A stretch of 64,000 nt of DNA from Parus major. Taxonomy: Eukaryota; Chordata; Aves; Passeriformes; Paridae. The DNA is taken from assembly GCF_001522545.3 (NCBI RefSeq), contig NC_031770.1:10522372-10586371 (forward strand). The letters run 5' to 3'. The translations under genes were made by a program, and so were the position numbers. Under the pieces are notes generated by a model that saw nothing but the letters and a program-made list of their open reading frames with translations, did no database searches and was not told where the DNA came from. The first letter of the stretch is position 1. Each line of letters opens with the position of its first letter. Positions 12,201 to 27,200 of this stretch are shown one piece after another.

Positions 12201-15200
12201 TACCAAGCTGAGCCAAGAAGAGGCCTGGTGTAGGCTGGGAAGCAGCTCCCTCATGTCCAAGTGAGAGCAGCAGGGCAATCAAGGTGTCCAGGAAGGAATA
12301 AAAGCACCCACTGCCACCCAGAGCTTGCTGTCCCCTGCAGCAATCATCCTTTTATCCTGTGTGTCTGGCAGCTCTTCCCAGTCCTCAAACTCATGGCAAT
12401 GGCACAGATCCCATTTCCAAGCTGGATGACATCAATGGGTAGTTCAACACTCAAACACAAATCTCTGAGTGTTTCTGTTTGCTTATTTAAATATGATATT
12501 ACCATACCTGAACCACCTGGCTCAAAACCAGAGCCATTCTGACAGTGGAAAGGCTGCACTGACCCTGCTAAATGGAGCTGTGCTTGCACAGAATTCTTCA
12601 AGTTGCCTTCACCAGGAGCAGGCAGTGGAAACAAAAAAGCATGAACAAACCAGTAAGTGATCACCAAGCACAGCTTTCACAACTGTGGAATTCAAGGAGG
12701 CAATTTCAGTGCTGGAGAAAACCCCTTTGAGGTCTGCCTTTTGCAAAGGGCATTTTTTACAACTTTATCTGCTCCTTTAGAAAGGTCCCCTTAATGAGAG
12801 ACTCAAAGGGCCACTAACCTCATGTTCTGTGCCTTCAGGCCCTACTGAGCACAAGGTCTCACTTTCTAATTTTAATTGCACTACAAGGCAATTACTATTA
12901 CAGCACAGGATGTCATGTAGGCTCCTTTTTTTTGTTATGCTACCATGTTCATTTTGGAGAAAAATAAAAGAAAAATTCATCTGAGGGCAGATGACACATG
13001 AAATGAAGCCTTCCAGTGAAAATAATAATGGCACATGTCAGCTGCACCTGTAGATTTTAATTACCACTGTGATTATACTATGTTAGACATCAGTTAAGCA
13101 TTACCATCAGTTCTATTTGAAGAGATTGTTCTTATCTCTAATATATGAGCAGAATAGGAAATGTGCCTCAGGCTGGCAGGGAAAGTAAGAAATAGTTAAC
13201 CCAAGTTCTCTGTGACAACTTTAGGTCTAGTTGACATGAAAATCTGCACTTGTCTATACTCTGTTTCTCAGTCAGGAGAAATCAAATTACAGCTTTTATG
13301 TTTCTACATTTATACGGAAACACTTTAATAAGCAAGTTCTTTTTTTAGCAAAACAGCACAGCCTTTTCAGTAGCATAATCACAACAGAAAAGGTCTATAA
13401 TATTTTTGTTCATAAGGCAGTCCTTTAAAAATTACTCTGAGTTTCTTGCTGTGAAGCACAACTTCCCAGCAAACATTATTTTAATCTCCTGTACTGTTGT
13501 GAAGGCAAAGATAATGGAAAACACATCCAGAAATAGCAGCATGTCTCTCACCTATTTCAGCCAGGAATGCTAAAATGATCTATTTATTTCAAAACTCATA
13601 CTTGTTATCAGAAAATTGTAAGACTCAATTATCTTGAGCTCACTGCTGATTTTGAACAGAGAATTTTTGCTGCTGCTATTTTTCTGCAGAAGCATTCCAC
13701 TTCCTCAGTTCACATCTGTGGCAATCTCATGTAACAGCACAGCCCCAGCCTGCTTCTAAAAGCTTTTTGATTACTCAAATACAATAAAGCATTGAGACAG
13801 ATTTCTAAAGCACATGAAACCACTGCAGAGCAATTCAGCTTTGCTGTTTGTAAATAATTCTGCCAGTACAAAAGGGCAAACTCCCCTGCTGTAGCATCCA
13901 AAGTGAGAGTCAGCTGTGGCATGGCACAGCAGCAGATCAACATTCCCTGCTCTGCCATGTGTCCCTTCAGGTCACAGAAGGCACTGCCAGCTGCAGGGCT
14001 TGGGAACAAAAATCACTTCTTTTATGAACAGATCCTGTGCAATTCAGGTTTTACAAATGGCCTTCAAACACAGACTCAGCTAAAGTGCTCCAAATGGACT
14101 TTGCTGCATCAGTCAAAGCCCATAGTGTGGCCCAGACCACTCCTAAAACCCACTGAGATAAGAAAATGGGTTAACATGTCACAGATTTTGTCTCCCCATC
14201 CCTTCTGACAGATTATCTAACTAGTTTTTATAAAGATCCAATGACAGACATTCCATATACTCTCAATCCATTCCAGTATTCAAATTCCCATTTGCAAGTC
14301 ATTCTTTATGTCTTAAATTTACCTTGCTTTTTATTTATATCCATTGCTTTTTATCCTTTTCACAGCAGACATCTAAAACAGTTTACATCTTTCCCCTCTT
14401 CAGGAATAAAAATATATATATAGAAACCAACTCATGACTTTTAATTACCCAGACTGAGATTACAGTACAGCATCATTGTTTTTCATGTCTCAGGAGATAC
14501 TAAAACCCACAAGCAAAGATTTGGATTTATTTAGAAAACACTCAAGCCACTGGATAGAATTTCAACTGATGGTCATCTCAGCAAAATACAGAAAGATAAT
14601 CAAGGACAAGGAAAGCCATCTGCACATTTATCAGGACAGGAGAGAAGCCTCAGATGCTCTTCTGGAGTAGAGCTGTCAGGTAGCTCAGCTTCTGAGCTGC
14701 CTGATTAATCTTTCAACTTTCAGACAAGGAGCTGTTGAGAATCAGGCTATTTTGTTAAGAAAACGTTTCTCCTAGCCCTTCTCTCTCCACTGAAGAGACA
14801 AAGTAACTCACTTTCTCACAGGTTGTGCTTGTGCATGTCATGCAGCTGAAACAGAAAACCAGACTGATTCCTACTGCTATAATATTGACTAAGCAGAGAC
14901 TTGTTAAATAATTGCAAGGTCAATAAAAGTAGTGATAATTCTTCCAAGTCCCTTGAAAGATCTGCAATGCTTACCTCGATGACTCTTGCTTCAAAATCTT
15001 CATAAGTTTCTGTTGGGAGAAAAACAGAGTGTTACATTTCCTTGTGTTACTTGTCTATCAGCACATCCCCCTGTAGGTGGCACAAATTAAGAAGGACACA
15101 ACTTCTATGGAGCTGTCCTTTGTAAAGCAGTCTCAGCAAGAAATAGAGAAGGTAAGATAAGAATAATTTGAACCAGCAGTGTAAATTGCCTTCCTCCCCA

Positions 15201-18200
15201 AATACTGCTCTAAAACTGGAAATAAACCTCAAGTTTCACATATACAGAGCAAAAGCTGCTAATCATTAAAATCACCAGATGGGTCACTTCCATTATGACT
15301 GAAGTATTATCCAATATTTTTCATAATATTCTGAAGCTTTTACCATACAATTCACAGGGATTCAAAGAAATGTGGGGTCTGGACTAGATGACCTGTAAAA
15401 AGTCTCTTCCAACTCAACCTATTCTTTGATTCAGTGATTCTATGAAACTGCAAGTACTCCTTTATCCACACTTTTGTGAAATTCCAGAAAGGGGAGGGGG
15501 AGCATGAAACAAAACAATACACAACCACTTTAAATAACCATAGTCCTTACAACCTCTTGCTTTTCCAACTTGCCCCATGAACAAGAGCATTTCAGTGTAA
15601 CACAGAAAACCTCTATTTGGAGTAGTTACAGTGAGATTCTGTAGGAAAGCTTAAAAGCATGTAATGGTGTAGAATTGGGGCCTCAGTCCCTCACCAAAGA
15701 CTGGTTTATCATTTACACATAACCTCCAAGATGTTTATAAACATGATTTTGGCACAGGTTAGAGACATGCCAGTCTACACAAAGCGGATTTCTAGCTCAC
15801 AGGAAGGATATGAATCCCAGCAGGCACTCCCTGCTCCCTCTGAAGCTCTTCAGCTGCTAAAGAAACACTGTAAACTTGGGAGAAAAGGAATTTGATTTCC
15901 AAGTGGAAAATGTTGCTCTTTCTCTGCTCCTAGCTGGCACAGGAAGTGACACCAGGGAATCCAATCATGCCACAGTCTCAGGCCAAAAGGATTCATTGGG
16001 TTTGGCAGTTTCAGCTCTGTTCTTCCTATCACCTTGACATTGCTTTGCACACAGTGAATGTCCCAATTCCCCTGCAAAATCATTAATCCTCTGAATAAAA
16101 AGGTGCTGAAAGAGCTGTGGGGGCCTGAAGCTCCCCGACATTTTTAGCAGATCAAAAGGAAATCAGCGCATGCTAATCAGAAACTGCTTTTTCTCAAACA
16201 CATTTATAACACAAGCTGACAGCTTCATTCTCCTATTTTGACTGCAGTGCCCTTTCCTCTTTTTGGCAAACTTGGTCTGACTAGAACAGGCTTCACACAG
16301 CCAACTTTAATGCAAGTAATCCACATCAGCAGTTCCAGCCAAAAGCAAAACCAAGGAAAACACCAGAAGGTAAAGTTCACAAATGCTTAAACACTGTTTA
16401 CAACAGCTGTCACTTCTTTTAGTGGGATAAACTCAACACAGTTTTGTGTTCACAGTATGGAACCAGAACCATGGCACTTTCTTGACTTCCTCCATGTTCC
16501 ACCACTGACTTATGGGGAATTTGGAACAATTCATCTCTCAGATCTCCTATTTTTACATTGACAGATTCAGTGACAGCCAAGTCCACTGCCACATCACTGC
16601 CTTCCATGGAATATTTGCTCTCAGGTTAACAAAATGAAATGCAAGCAGTGCTAGAAAATATCACCTTTCTTAGCTCCTCTTACTGTAAAAGTGTACAGAA
16701 AGATGTCAATAGCAGAGTTCCACAATAAAAACTCAGCCCAACAGGAGTTGATGAGTCTTTTTCATGTTTAATTAGTTGAAAAAAAGACTAGGCTTCTAAA
16801 TGTTAAAGCTACTATAGAATCTCTAGTAGTCTGAATAAAAGCACTGTAAAAAAGTCACCTCTCTGCTGTACACATAAGAGCTCTAGTTTCACTATCTGAA
16901 CTACTTAGGAAACAAAAAAATAACTTTTATAGTTATTACGATAGTTATTTATTGCAGCTGCTTCTAAAAGCTACATTCAAACAACATAATCTTTAACCCT
17001 ATTTCATTATTTGAACTACAATTTTAAAAAGAATGATTTATCCCACAGGATCCTTTAAGAAACTATTAAAAAAAATGACTATATTTCACACTCAAATTAA
17101 TTGATGCTGGATACAGAAAAACATTTCCATCCTTCAAGACTCCTGTAACAGTCTGTGACATAACACAGTACTCTGTGATACCACATAAAATCACACAGTC
17201 TGTAACAGCTACAGGAAATTAAGCAGTGTTTTAACAAATTTCACTGGTGTTAGCAATACCTGCTCTTTTATTTAGTTTGCTTGTGTATGGGCATGGAACA
17301 AAGTGCAAAACCAATTTTCAATCACAGGGAAAATCTGGATCTCACTTTCTCCAAGTGCCCCCTCAGAAAGGCCAAGGGAGAGGAAGAGGATAATTGGTTT
17401 TCTTACCTCCATTAGGACCAGGGTCAGGAGGATCCAGAATGATACCTCCCCAACACTTTCCACTCCATCCTCCCTCTCTCTTAATTTTTATTTTCTTTTT
17501 CTTCTCCCAAGTATCTCTCTGCTGAATAATTTCAGTCTGAATTCTCTCCCGTTCTTCTTTTTTTCGTTGGGCAACTTCCTGCACTCTCCCAGTTTGCAAC
17601 AGAGGAGCATTAAGACCAGGCCAGAGGAAACCAGAACGTCCTTAAAAATAACAGAGAAAAATTATGCTTTGCTCCAAATTAGGATTGCAACTCTGCACTC
17701 AGGAAAAATGCAACAAAATGGAAAATTTTCACGTATTTCAACTGCATTCTATGATGCAGAATTCATATCTGAAAAAGCAAAACCAACATTAAATAATCAA
17801 ATCGAGATTTTTTTCTTTAAACACAAAAATATCTCGAGCAGTTTGACATCACAGAAAGGAAAAGTAATTGTCCACTTACAAAATCAAGAAACACTAGACA
17901 TGAAAAACATCAAGACATGTCTTCAGCTTTGTATTTGTGAATCTACCTTCACCAATCTCCTGGCCTCTATTCAGATTCTTCCTTAGCTTTTTCTTCCTTT
18001 TCTTTCCTCTTCCTTTCTTTACTCCCACGCCAGTCTCTGCCAAAGCTCCTTTCCATAGCTGATCAGCAGTCACTGAAAAAAAAAAAGTCCTTAAGTTATA
18101 TTCAAGTACAGCTTACACTGGAAACTGAAGGTGAATGAAAAACAACCCCAAACTTGAAACCTGTTTGATCTTTGCTGAAATTTAAACTGTAGCATTACTG

Positions 18201-21200
18201 CCTTGCCAAGAAAGTGATTTCCTACTCTGTGCACATGTATTTGGTGCAAAGATGTGCCTCTACTCCTGATTATTGCACTGAGAGAGGCACACAGCCAAGT
18301 GCATGTTTTTTACAAGGTTTTTCAAAATTAATTTGAAGACAAATATTCCTAACAAGTAACCAGCAAGGTATTAATTTCCAGGTCACGAAAAGAAAGTAAT
18401 TTGTTAGTAACTCAGAGCAGCAATACCTCAAAGTCCTTATCCAAGGACATTGATCAATGACAGCAAACTTAAATCACCCCTAAAAAAGTTCTGAAAATAT
18501 CATGTTCCCCTTACTGCCTGTCTAAGTGGAAAGAAATGTAAGGAGGAAGGAATACAAAACACTTTAGCAACATCATCACAGAGCTCTGGCACTGTCAGGA
18601 CTCCTCAGGTAGTGGCTGTGGCCAGGACCATGCACTGCCTTGGTGCTTCACCCAGCACAGGAGAGCAAGCCTTAGGAAACGTTCAGTAGTTAACTGCAAA
18701 CTCCTGCTCACCCAGCTGATGGCAATACAGGACACCACGGCAGCTTAGGTAAAAGAAAACCAAAAGAAAAAAGCACACCAAAAAGAAACTGATTCTGTGA
18801 AAAGATACCACAGATAATATTTCAAGAATCCCAGGATGGGTCAGGCTGGAATGGACCCCCGTGGGTCATCTGGTCCAACCTCCCTGCTCAGGCAGGGCCA
18901 TCCCAGAGCACGTGGCACAGGATGGTGTCCAGATGGTTCTTGAATATTCCCAGTGAGGGAGACTCCACAACCNNNNNNNNNNNNNNNNNNNNNNNNNNNN
19001 NNNNNNNNNNNNNNNNNNNNNNNNNNNNNNNNNNNNNNNNNNNNNNNNNNNNNNNNNNNNNNNNNNNNNNNNNNNNNNNNNNNNNNNNNNNNNNNNNNNN
19101 NNNNNNNNNNNNNNNNNNNNNNNNNNNNNNNNNNNNNNNNNNNNNNNNNNNNNNNNNNNNNNNNNNNNNNNNNNNNNNNNNNNNNNNNNNNNNNNNNNNN
19201 NNNNNNNNNNNNNNNNNNNNNNNNNNNNNNNNNNNNNNNNNNNNNNNNNNNNNNNNNNNNNNNNNNNNNNNNNNNNNNNNNNNNNNNNNNNNNNNNNNNN
19301 NNNNNNNNNNNNNNNNNNNNNNNNNNNNNNNNNNNNNNNNNNNNNNNNNNNNNNNNNNNNNNNNNNNNNNNNNNNNNNNNNNNNNNNNNNNNNNNNNNNN
19401 NNNNNNNNNNNNNNNNNNNNNNNNNNNNNNNNNNNNNNNNNNNNNNNNNNNNNNNNNNNNNNNNNNNNNNNNNNNNNNNNNNNNNNNNNNNNNNNNNNNN
19501 NNNNNNNNNNNNNNNNNNNNNNNNNNNNNNNNNNNNNNNNNNNNNNNNNNNNNNNNNNNNNNNNNNNCCCTGGTTGAATTTCAGGAGGTTCTTCCCTGCC
19601 CATCTCTCCAGCCAGAATGCAGAAGCATCACCATGGTTCTGTTTGCATATTAATGCTATTACGTGCTTGACCCAGGGGCAGTGTTACTATGGCAGTGTAA
19701 ATCTTGTCTCCCTGATTACAAACTGATTTTGTTTATTTAAAGTAGACAAAAAAAAGTCAGTAAACACTTTTAACCAGGGGAATTAAAATAACCATAAAAT
19801 CACTACCACTTTCCACCAGCAATTCATTCTTTTCAGATTAATGCACTTGAGAGCTCCATTTTCCAGCCCCACAGACTGGAAAATGCTTTGGAACTGGGCA
19901 AGCTCTGCCATGCTGATAACACAGTGAGGGACAGAAACAATCCAGGATGCCCAGAGGTACCACTAAGTGCCCAGGTTTATTTCTGTATTAAGCTTGTTTA
20001 ATGTGTCAAGGTGGATCTTCCAAGAGTTTGACACACACTTATTGGCTCAAATATCTTTTCCCAAGTAGGAAGCACAACTGATTCCTTTTTGAGAATCCTC
20101 ATCCCAGCAATCAAAGCTCAGTACACACTGAAAGGAAGGACACACAACTCTGCAAGTCCAGGGAGCTACAAAACAGTGTTACCTCAAGACAGCCAAGAGC
20201 AGAGTGGCCTTCAAAGTCACTACATACCCAAAAATGGTTCATTGTGCATGAACAGGCAAAACATGTAATGGGGTTTTTGGTTCTACTGCAAACAAGTGGA
20301 AATCTGTGTATTACAGACCACTAGAAATGCCCACGGATAACAGCAGTTTATCTCACTTCTTATATGCTGTGAGGCAAGAACTGAATTTGCTCCTGGGTAG
20401 GCTTTAGTCCCTGTAAACAGGAAGTTTTTGTCTGAAATTACATGTTCTTTTCTAAACATTCAAGTGAACCCCAATGTTCAGAGGTTTAGAAGTAAAAAAA
20501 AAAAAAAATCCCACAAACAGCAGCTGTATCAAATGGCTTAAAACCAGTGTGTGAACTGTCAGCCACTAAAAACCTTCCAGCTGATCACAACACACCAATG
20601 CATGTAGCTGTGAGATAAATGTGGGGGAGAGGAAAAAAAAACAACAAAAAACCACACCAAAAACAACAAAAACTTATATAAAAATGCATTACCTCATTAC
20701 TGCAATTTTTTTTTCAGAGGAAAAAAAAAAGCAAAGTAAGTAGGTAATGCATTTTTCAGTAAATTCAAGCTAAGTGAAACATGGGACTGTTCCATTAGGT
20801 GGAAGGCTGATCATCAATCCTGTTAAGCTTCTTAGCTTATTCAGAAAACACTGTGCAACTAGCAATCCTGTTTTTAAAAATGATAATCCTGCTAGCTTGG
20901 AAACATGGAATCACAATAAAGCTACTTAAGTTTTTCTTTGCAAGGCTATTTTTAAGCTGGAACAGTCCCACAATCTGCAGTTTGGGTGACTTCACAAAGG
21001 GTCGTGACAGCTACAAAGGAGGCTGCAGAGGGGCAGCAACAAGCAGCTGAGAGAAAAGAGCAGCTCTGGAGCTGGTAATACCAAAAAAAATCCTGCACTT
21101 TGAGCTGCACTCCAAATATACATACAATCAGATCACTTTAACTCCAATAGAGGAAAGTAGCAAAGGTCACAGAGTAAGGACATTGTCTTGCACCAAAGGA

Positions 21201-24200
21201 GAACGCTCAATGCCAACAGAACCATGAAGAACGGGTCAGGCCGAGTCAAGCTTTGGCCTCAAGCACTGCACAAATTCTGACAAAATTAGAACCAGATGAA
21301 AACATCACATTTGGTCCCAAAGTGCAGTTCATTTAATCAGTCTATAATAATACCATCATGTGTTTGGAAAGCAGCTGCATTTAATGAAACACATCAGAAG
21401 CCTGCAGGCTGCAGGGCTGAGTTCTTTATAGGATGGAGGCATCACGCTGATTTTGAGACAAAGTGACAAGAATGGGAAATGAAAGGGATAGGCTGTCATC
21501 AGGAAGATTACAATGCTGGGGACATTGCTTATGACAGACAGACAACACACCACTAGAGAAAATAAAAATCTGTGTGTAAGAAAGGTCAATCTGACTTGAC
21601 AGCAAAGCACCAAGGTGATTAGCAAGCACATACATAGGCAGGAGAAATGTGATGAGTTGGAGGAAGTAACTCCAGATGGAAAGGAGGACTGCTGCACTGC
21701 TTTCACACTTGTAGAGATGTTCTGGAATGAAGACACCACAGCAGATATGCAGGGTCTTTTGAGATTTATGGGCTTGTTTTATTTTGCCTTTGCAAAATAG
21801 GGTGTTGCAAGCATTCCTCAAGAGCTGAAATAGAACCAATCATAAAAGCAACTACACATTTTTAGTCAGTTACCCAAAAGCACAGAGCTACTGAGTGGGG
21901 GGAAAAAGTGTCATTTGTAAGATTTTATTTTATAGACTACAAAAAGATCCACTACTGAACTGAGCTGAAAGCATGCTTTATGCAAGCTGATCACTAACAA
22001 CCACCAACAGAAAGTCTGTGTGACATCACTCCATTTTGTTTAATCTACAGAAAAGTATTTTGTAATATTCTGGAAAGGATTTGGGTTTGTGTCTTTTTAT
22101 ATTATCCCTGAATATCAGGAATGAGACAGGTATTTATCAGATGAATATCAGGCCACACCTCAGTAAACCCCAAGTATTAAACGACCTGTTGTAAACCCCA
22201 TCAAAACCAGTATCCTAGATACTCATTAACTGAGATTAAAATCAGATTTCTTTGTCTCCTGCAAGAGGAGTTCACAGCTTGCTGAGCATACAAAGAAAGA
22301 CAAAGAGCAGTCAGTTGGAAAACTGAAGGGAGCAAAAAGAGAAGAAAAAATCAATTTTGTAAAACAGCTAAGTAGGCTCACTTCTTTCAAGTACAGGTAA
22401 TCTTTTCCTAAGGTTTTTGGTGACAAATAGCCTGTGGCAGCACAGCAGCAGAGAAACAAAGACATTAATATTGAGATAATAAAAAGACTAAAGGGCTTAT
22501 TATAATAAACATGCTTCTTTCAATGCACTGTTGTCCACTAACCACATCACATCTGTGCAGCTGCATTACCTTAAGGAACTCAGTAAGGTCTTTTGAACCA
22601 CTTACATTCTCTTCCAAGTTTCAGCCTGGAATACACACTTTTATTAACAGATGAAATCTTACAAGGTATGATACTCCAATCCCATTCCTTCTCCAGACAC
22701 CAATGGACCTGCCACCATCTCCAAATATAAACAAGATTTAGAAAAAAATGCTTAATGCATATGAAATGTGAACCAGCAGAGAATGTGCTGAAACATATTC
22801 TACTACAAATTTAATGACAAATTACCATCTATACACCGCTCCTTAATGACCACAATGAGACATTTCTTCTCGGATGCAGGCCTTTAACTTAATTAACTTA
22901 CCCCCTTTACTTAATCCAGAAGTTTAACACACTTATCTGGAACCTGGAGACTCACACACTTTCTGATTTGAGGGACTGAATGGTCTCCCATTTTCTGCAG
23001 GAATACACATCTCTCTGCTGTTTCACAAACACCATTCATCCAAAAAATAACTTTCTGCTTCCAGCTCCTTTTCCATGTGTACTCAAATGATTCCTAGGAC
23101 AGAGGCTGGCACTAAGCAGGCTCCATGAACTACTCTAACCAGGATTTAGCAAAGAACTGCAATTCAAGTAGCTTAGGTTAGGAAAAGGAGTGCTCCACTG
23201 CATTTTTAAATCTAGGCCTTATGATGTCATATTCTCTCTCCACCTTCTTACAAAGTGTATCTAAGAACAATATCCTTAACTACAAAGCATTTAGGGTAAA
23301 GGTGCTAGGAAAAAAAACATACACACAGCAGCTGTCTTAAGAGCAAAACCTACAACTCATTGCAGTGGCTGAACATGACTCAAATAATTTAGATGTCACT
23401 TCCAATTGCATGTATTAACATTCAACTTCAATTCTTACGAGTGGCTGGAGTCATTCTCACAATTACATTAGAAACCTACTTCCAAAACAACAGCAGTGAA
23501 CCATCCAAAACAAAGATGGAGTTTGACTTTATACACCTTAATCATCTTCAGCTGAACTCGTATACTGTTCAGAAACTGTCAGCTCAGTTCATACCATCTG
23601 TTATCCCTGAGAAGTTATGTTTCTAATATATTTTCCTCTTAGCTTTAAAGGTGGAGGTCTTTAGTTCCAAGACCTACTCAGGCTTTGTAAAGTTACTTAT
23701 GGAAAATGTTTAACTCTAGGTTGAATCCTCTCCTCCATGATTCAAAAGGGAATATTCTGCAGATGAGAATACAAAGAGATTTAATAATGAGAGAAAAATG
23801 GAACAATGGCATACTAATACCAGAGGGATTACTGTTAACATGTGAGAGTCTACAGCAGGCTCATCAAAATCAGTGTGATCATCCCAAATAAGAACTGCTT
23901 TTGCCACTTCACTTCTGAAATGCCACTGTCTGCCATCATATGACATCAGTTTCTTGATTCCCTGTCTAACCCTGGCCCATGAGCAGAAAAGCATGGATCT
24001 ATAAGATCTGTAAGAAATGAGATATAGGGCCAGATTATTCTCAAGTGTGTTAAATCACCACACTCAAAACATTGTTTTCTTCAAAGAAAGAGCCCCTTTC
24101 TCAAAAGAGACCTCACAGCCTTTTTAAATGGCAGCACATGATGCATATCTGATACTGAGCTCTGCTGAAAGATAAGGAGAAGACAAAAATCTCCACCCCC

Positions 24201-27200
24201 TCGGTGAGGCCATTAAGAAAAAAGGGCTGCTTAAGCAAAATACATGCTCCTGTTTGCAATTCTGCCTCCACCCTCTGCAGATGTCATCTCCTGAGGGTGT
24301 TATCTGTGTTTGATTTTGTTAATACAAGTCTGAAGCTCTTGGGGCTACCTACTTATTCATAGTAATTTAATAACATTGTTAAAAAATGCAAAAGCTCCAA
24401 TTATGTGGATTGCATAAAAATTTTGTTTAGGTGGGTCTGCAAATTTGTTGGCAGAAAAAGACATCTATATTCTAATTATTTTTTCCCCCAAGATAGAATG
24501 GGAAAGTTTTGGGCATTTTCCTCAAAATCCAGAAACAAAACTTGCATCCTGATAGTACAACTAAATCCCAGACCTGGAAAATATTCCAAAAGATACATTC
24601 AAACTGCTCCACTGACACAGGGAATAACTCCATTTAACTGCAAACCTCGAGCACACTTCCACACTGCACTCAGATTAGAATTTCACATTTTCTAAACCTG
24701 GCAATTTGTCACTATGTCAGCAGAAGTTGTAGATGTGGGATTGTCAGGTTGATTGTCAGTCTCAATTCAAACCCTGAATAAATCCAGCTACAATCTCAGC
24801 AGCTGAGAAATTGTATTTTTTTTTTTTTAATAACATTTTATGAAAAAACCAAGGACATTAAAGGTAGCTAGTATATGTTGTTGTAAATGCTACCATCTTT
24901 TGCAGGTTGCTTTGATTATTAAAGCTTTCATTTTTTATTTTTAGTAACTATCATACCTCAGTGTCACCAGATGGATATGGAGAAGAGACATTTCAGTGAG
25001 GTTTGCAAACTAAACACCTTTGGCTTGGTTCAGTTCCTCAAAACAAAATGAAAATCAGAGGCTAAATGCCTTTGAAAAGTAATGCCATAAAACCATCAAA
25101 GTAAATACAGTAAAAAAACCCCAATCAAATCAAAACCCAATAGAATGCCTCTCCAGGTACAATTAACAATAAGGCATTTAGTTCCCTTTCTTTTGACTGA
25201 AAGCAATTAACCAACTATTTTTCAACATACAGACAATTCCCTTGTAAAAGGAAAAAAAGTAATTTAAAAAGCAGTTGTACAGATGTAACTCTTTACATCC
25301 TTAATGCTGAAACATCAAAACTCTTCTTATGGTACCAATGATAATGACAAGAGGCAGCTCTGTAATTATTTATCTGGAATGTTCATACTTGAAGAAAAAT
25401 TCTTTGTAAATTGAGTAAGTAAGTATTTTTTCAATTCTGAACACCGAGTTAGACATGGCTGTCAAAATGAACAATTTAGCCCAAAGAAAACTCACATTAA
25501 GCTACAAAAACATGACACAAAATGTAATTAAGGAGCAGCCTCAAGGAGCAGTGGAAGGTGTCCCCAGCCACAGAATTGGCTTTGGAACAAGATGCTCTTT
25601 TAGGTCCTTCCTACCCAAACCATTCTGTGATCCCACAGCTCTCAGGGGTAGCTAATGGAATTAACTGTGAGTAGGAGAGTATGATTTTTATATACCCCCA
25701 GTATCAAATAAAAGCTCTTTATCTCACATGCACTTGGACACATAATGGATGTTGGGATAATCAGGCTGGTTTGGATGTCTGGGGTCAAAGATAATTCCTC
25801 AGGCTGGGAGACAGCCAAACCAGTAAATGAAAACTGAACTGCTTCCCATGGTCAGGAGGGTGGAAAGGGGAAAGAATAAGCCTGGAATAAGAAGATAATT
25901 TTACACTATTTCATTAAAAACTCACTAAAATATGTCACAGGACAAGAAGAAATCTCTCTGCATGTTTTTGTGTCAGGGTTGCAGGAGAGAACTATCTGGG
26001 TAAGGATCAGAGATAAATGCCTAGGATAATTGCAATTCCTCCTATTTAAATTAATTCCTTCTATTTAAACCAGTCAAACAATTAAAAATAATAGTCATGT
26101 TGAAGGTACAGATGACCCCACTAACAAGAGCATTGTAATATTACCCAAGGAATGATGGAAGATAATTAAGCATTCACTAATGAGAGAAAAAAAAATCCAG
26201 TCACCTTTCTCAGTCACAAAGCCCTGACATTTGGCTGACATTTCTCTTGACAGCTATTTCACATAAAATGGTCATATCTGCATTTTAAATGTTGCCACTT
26301 CTGGAGCAACTGCACTGCTAAGGATTTGAGTGATTTATACTGCTTGTATCCACTTCATTTGAATTCTGAAGATTTTGCTTTTTACTTCTGTAAGAGAAAG
26401 TGTTCCCAGAATGATTTTACTTTGAAATACAAAACCCTGAGTCTTCTGAATCTCATGGCTACTGTCTCTGCTTAATACATAAAGGAGGTACACTTGCATT
26501 TTTCCAGGTTGTTGCACATTATTAAATAAGCCAATAGTTTTAGGTAGTTTGCCTAAATATATAAAATTTTACTAAACAGCACGGATGCCATCCCAGCAAG
26601 TATTTTTAATTCAGTCATTTAACTAGACACCTGGAAAAGTTCCTGGTAAAACAGAGCTCATCCAGAGCTTGTGAATATGAATACAAGCCTAATTAAGGAA
26701 ATAATCTAACCTACAAATTCTAATCACACTGCAATCACTTGTGGTGCTACACATCCAATTTAAGATAAACAAAATAACAACAGAGGGTGGCTTCTTACAT
26801 ATTCCTATCTTGCTGCTGCTTGTCTAAACGAGTTTTTCCTGCAGGTGGCATCCTTAGAAAGCCTTTTCCATTCAGAGGCTGCAGGTCACACTGCAGCCTT
26901 TCCCAAGTCTTTGGAGACCTCTCTACCCTCAATCACCTGGAATCAGTCAATGGTCAAAATTTACTGGATAAGATGAGCAGCAAGCCCAGCCTGACTGTTT
27001 AACACCTTTTCTTTAGCAGATGTGAGGAAAACAGATGCAGTATTCTGTCACCTGGATGTTGAGAATAGAAAAAGACCACCAGTTCTGAAAGCCTGATTCT
27101 GCAGAGCCCTTAAATTCTATGGGTTTTAAAAATCACATTTTGACTCTCTAATTGCTGCAGTTATCTCTGCCAGAGATTGCATCCTTACCATTTCTCCTCC

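Noticed and set aside
17303..17986. 227-codon open frame on the plus strand
   Set aside because: It lies antisense across MRPS5 exon 4, intron 3 and part of exon 3, is low-complexity in places (Ser/Leu/Phe-rich from the purine-rich sense exon), and has no homology or splice logic.
18866..19726. Long frames of about 245-257 codons around the first gap
   Set aside because: They consist almost entirely of N; only the gap makes them look open.
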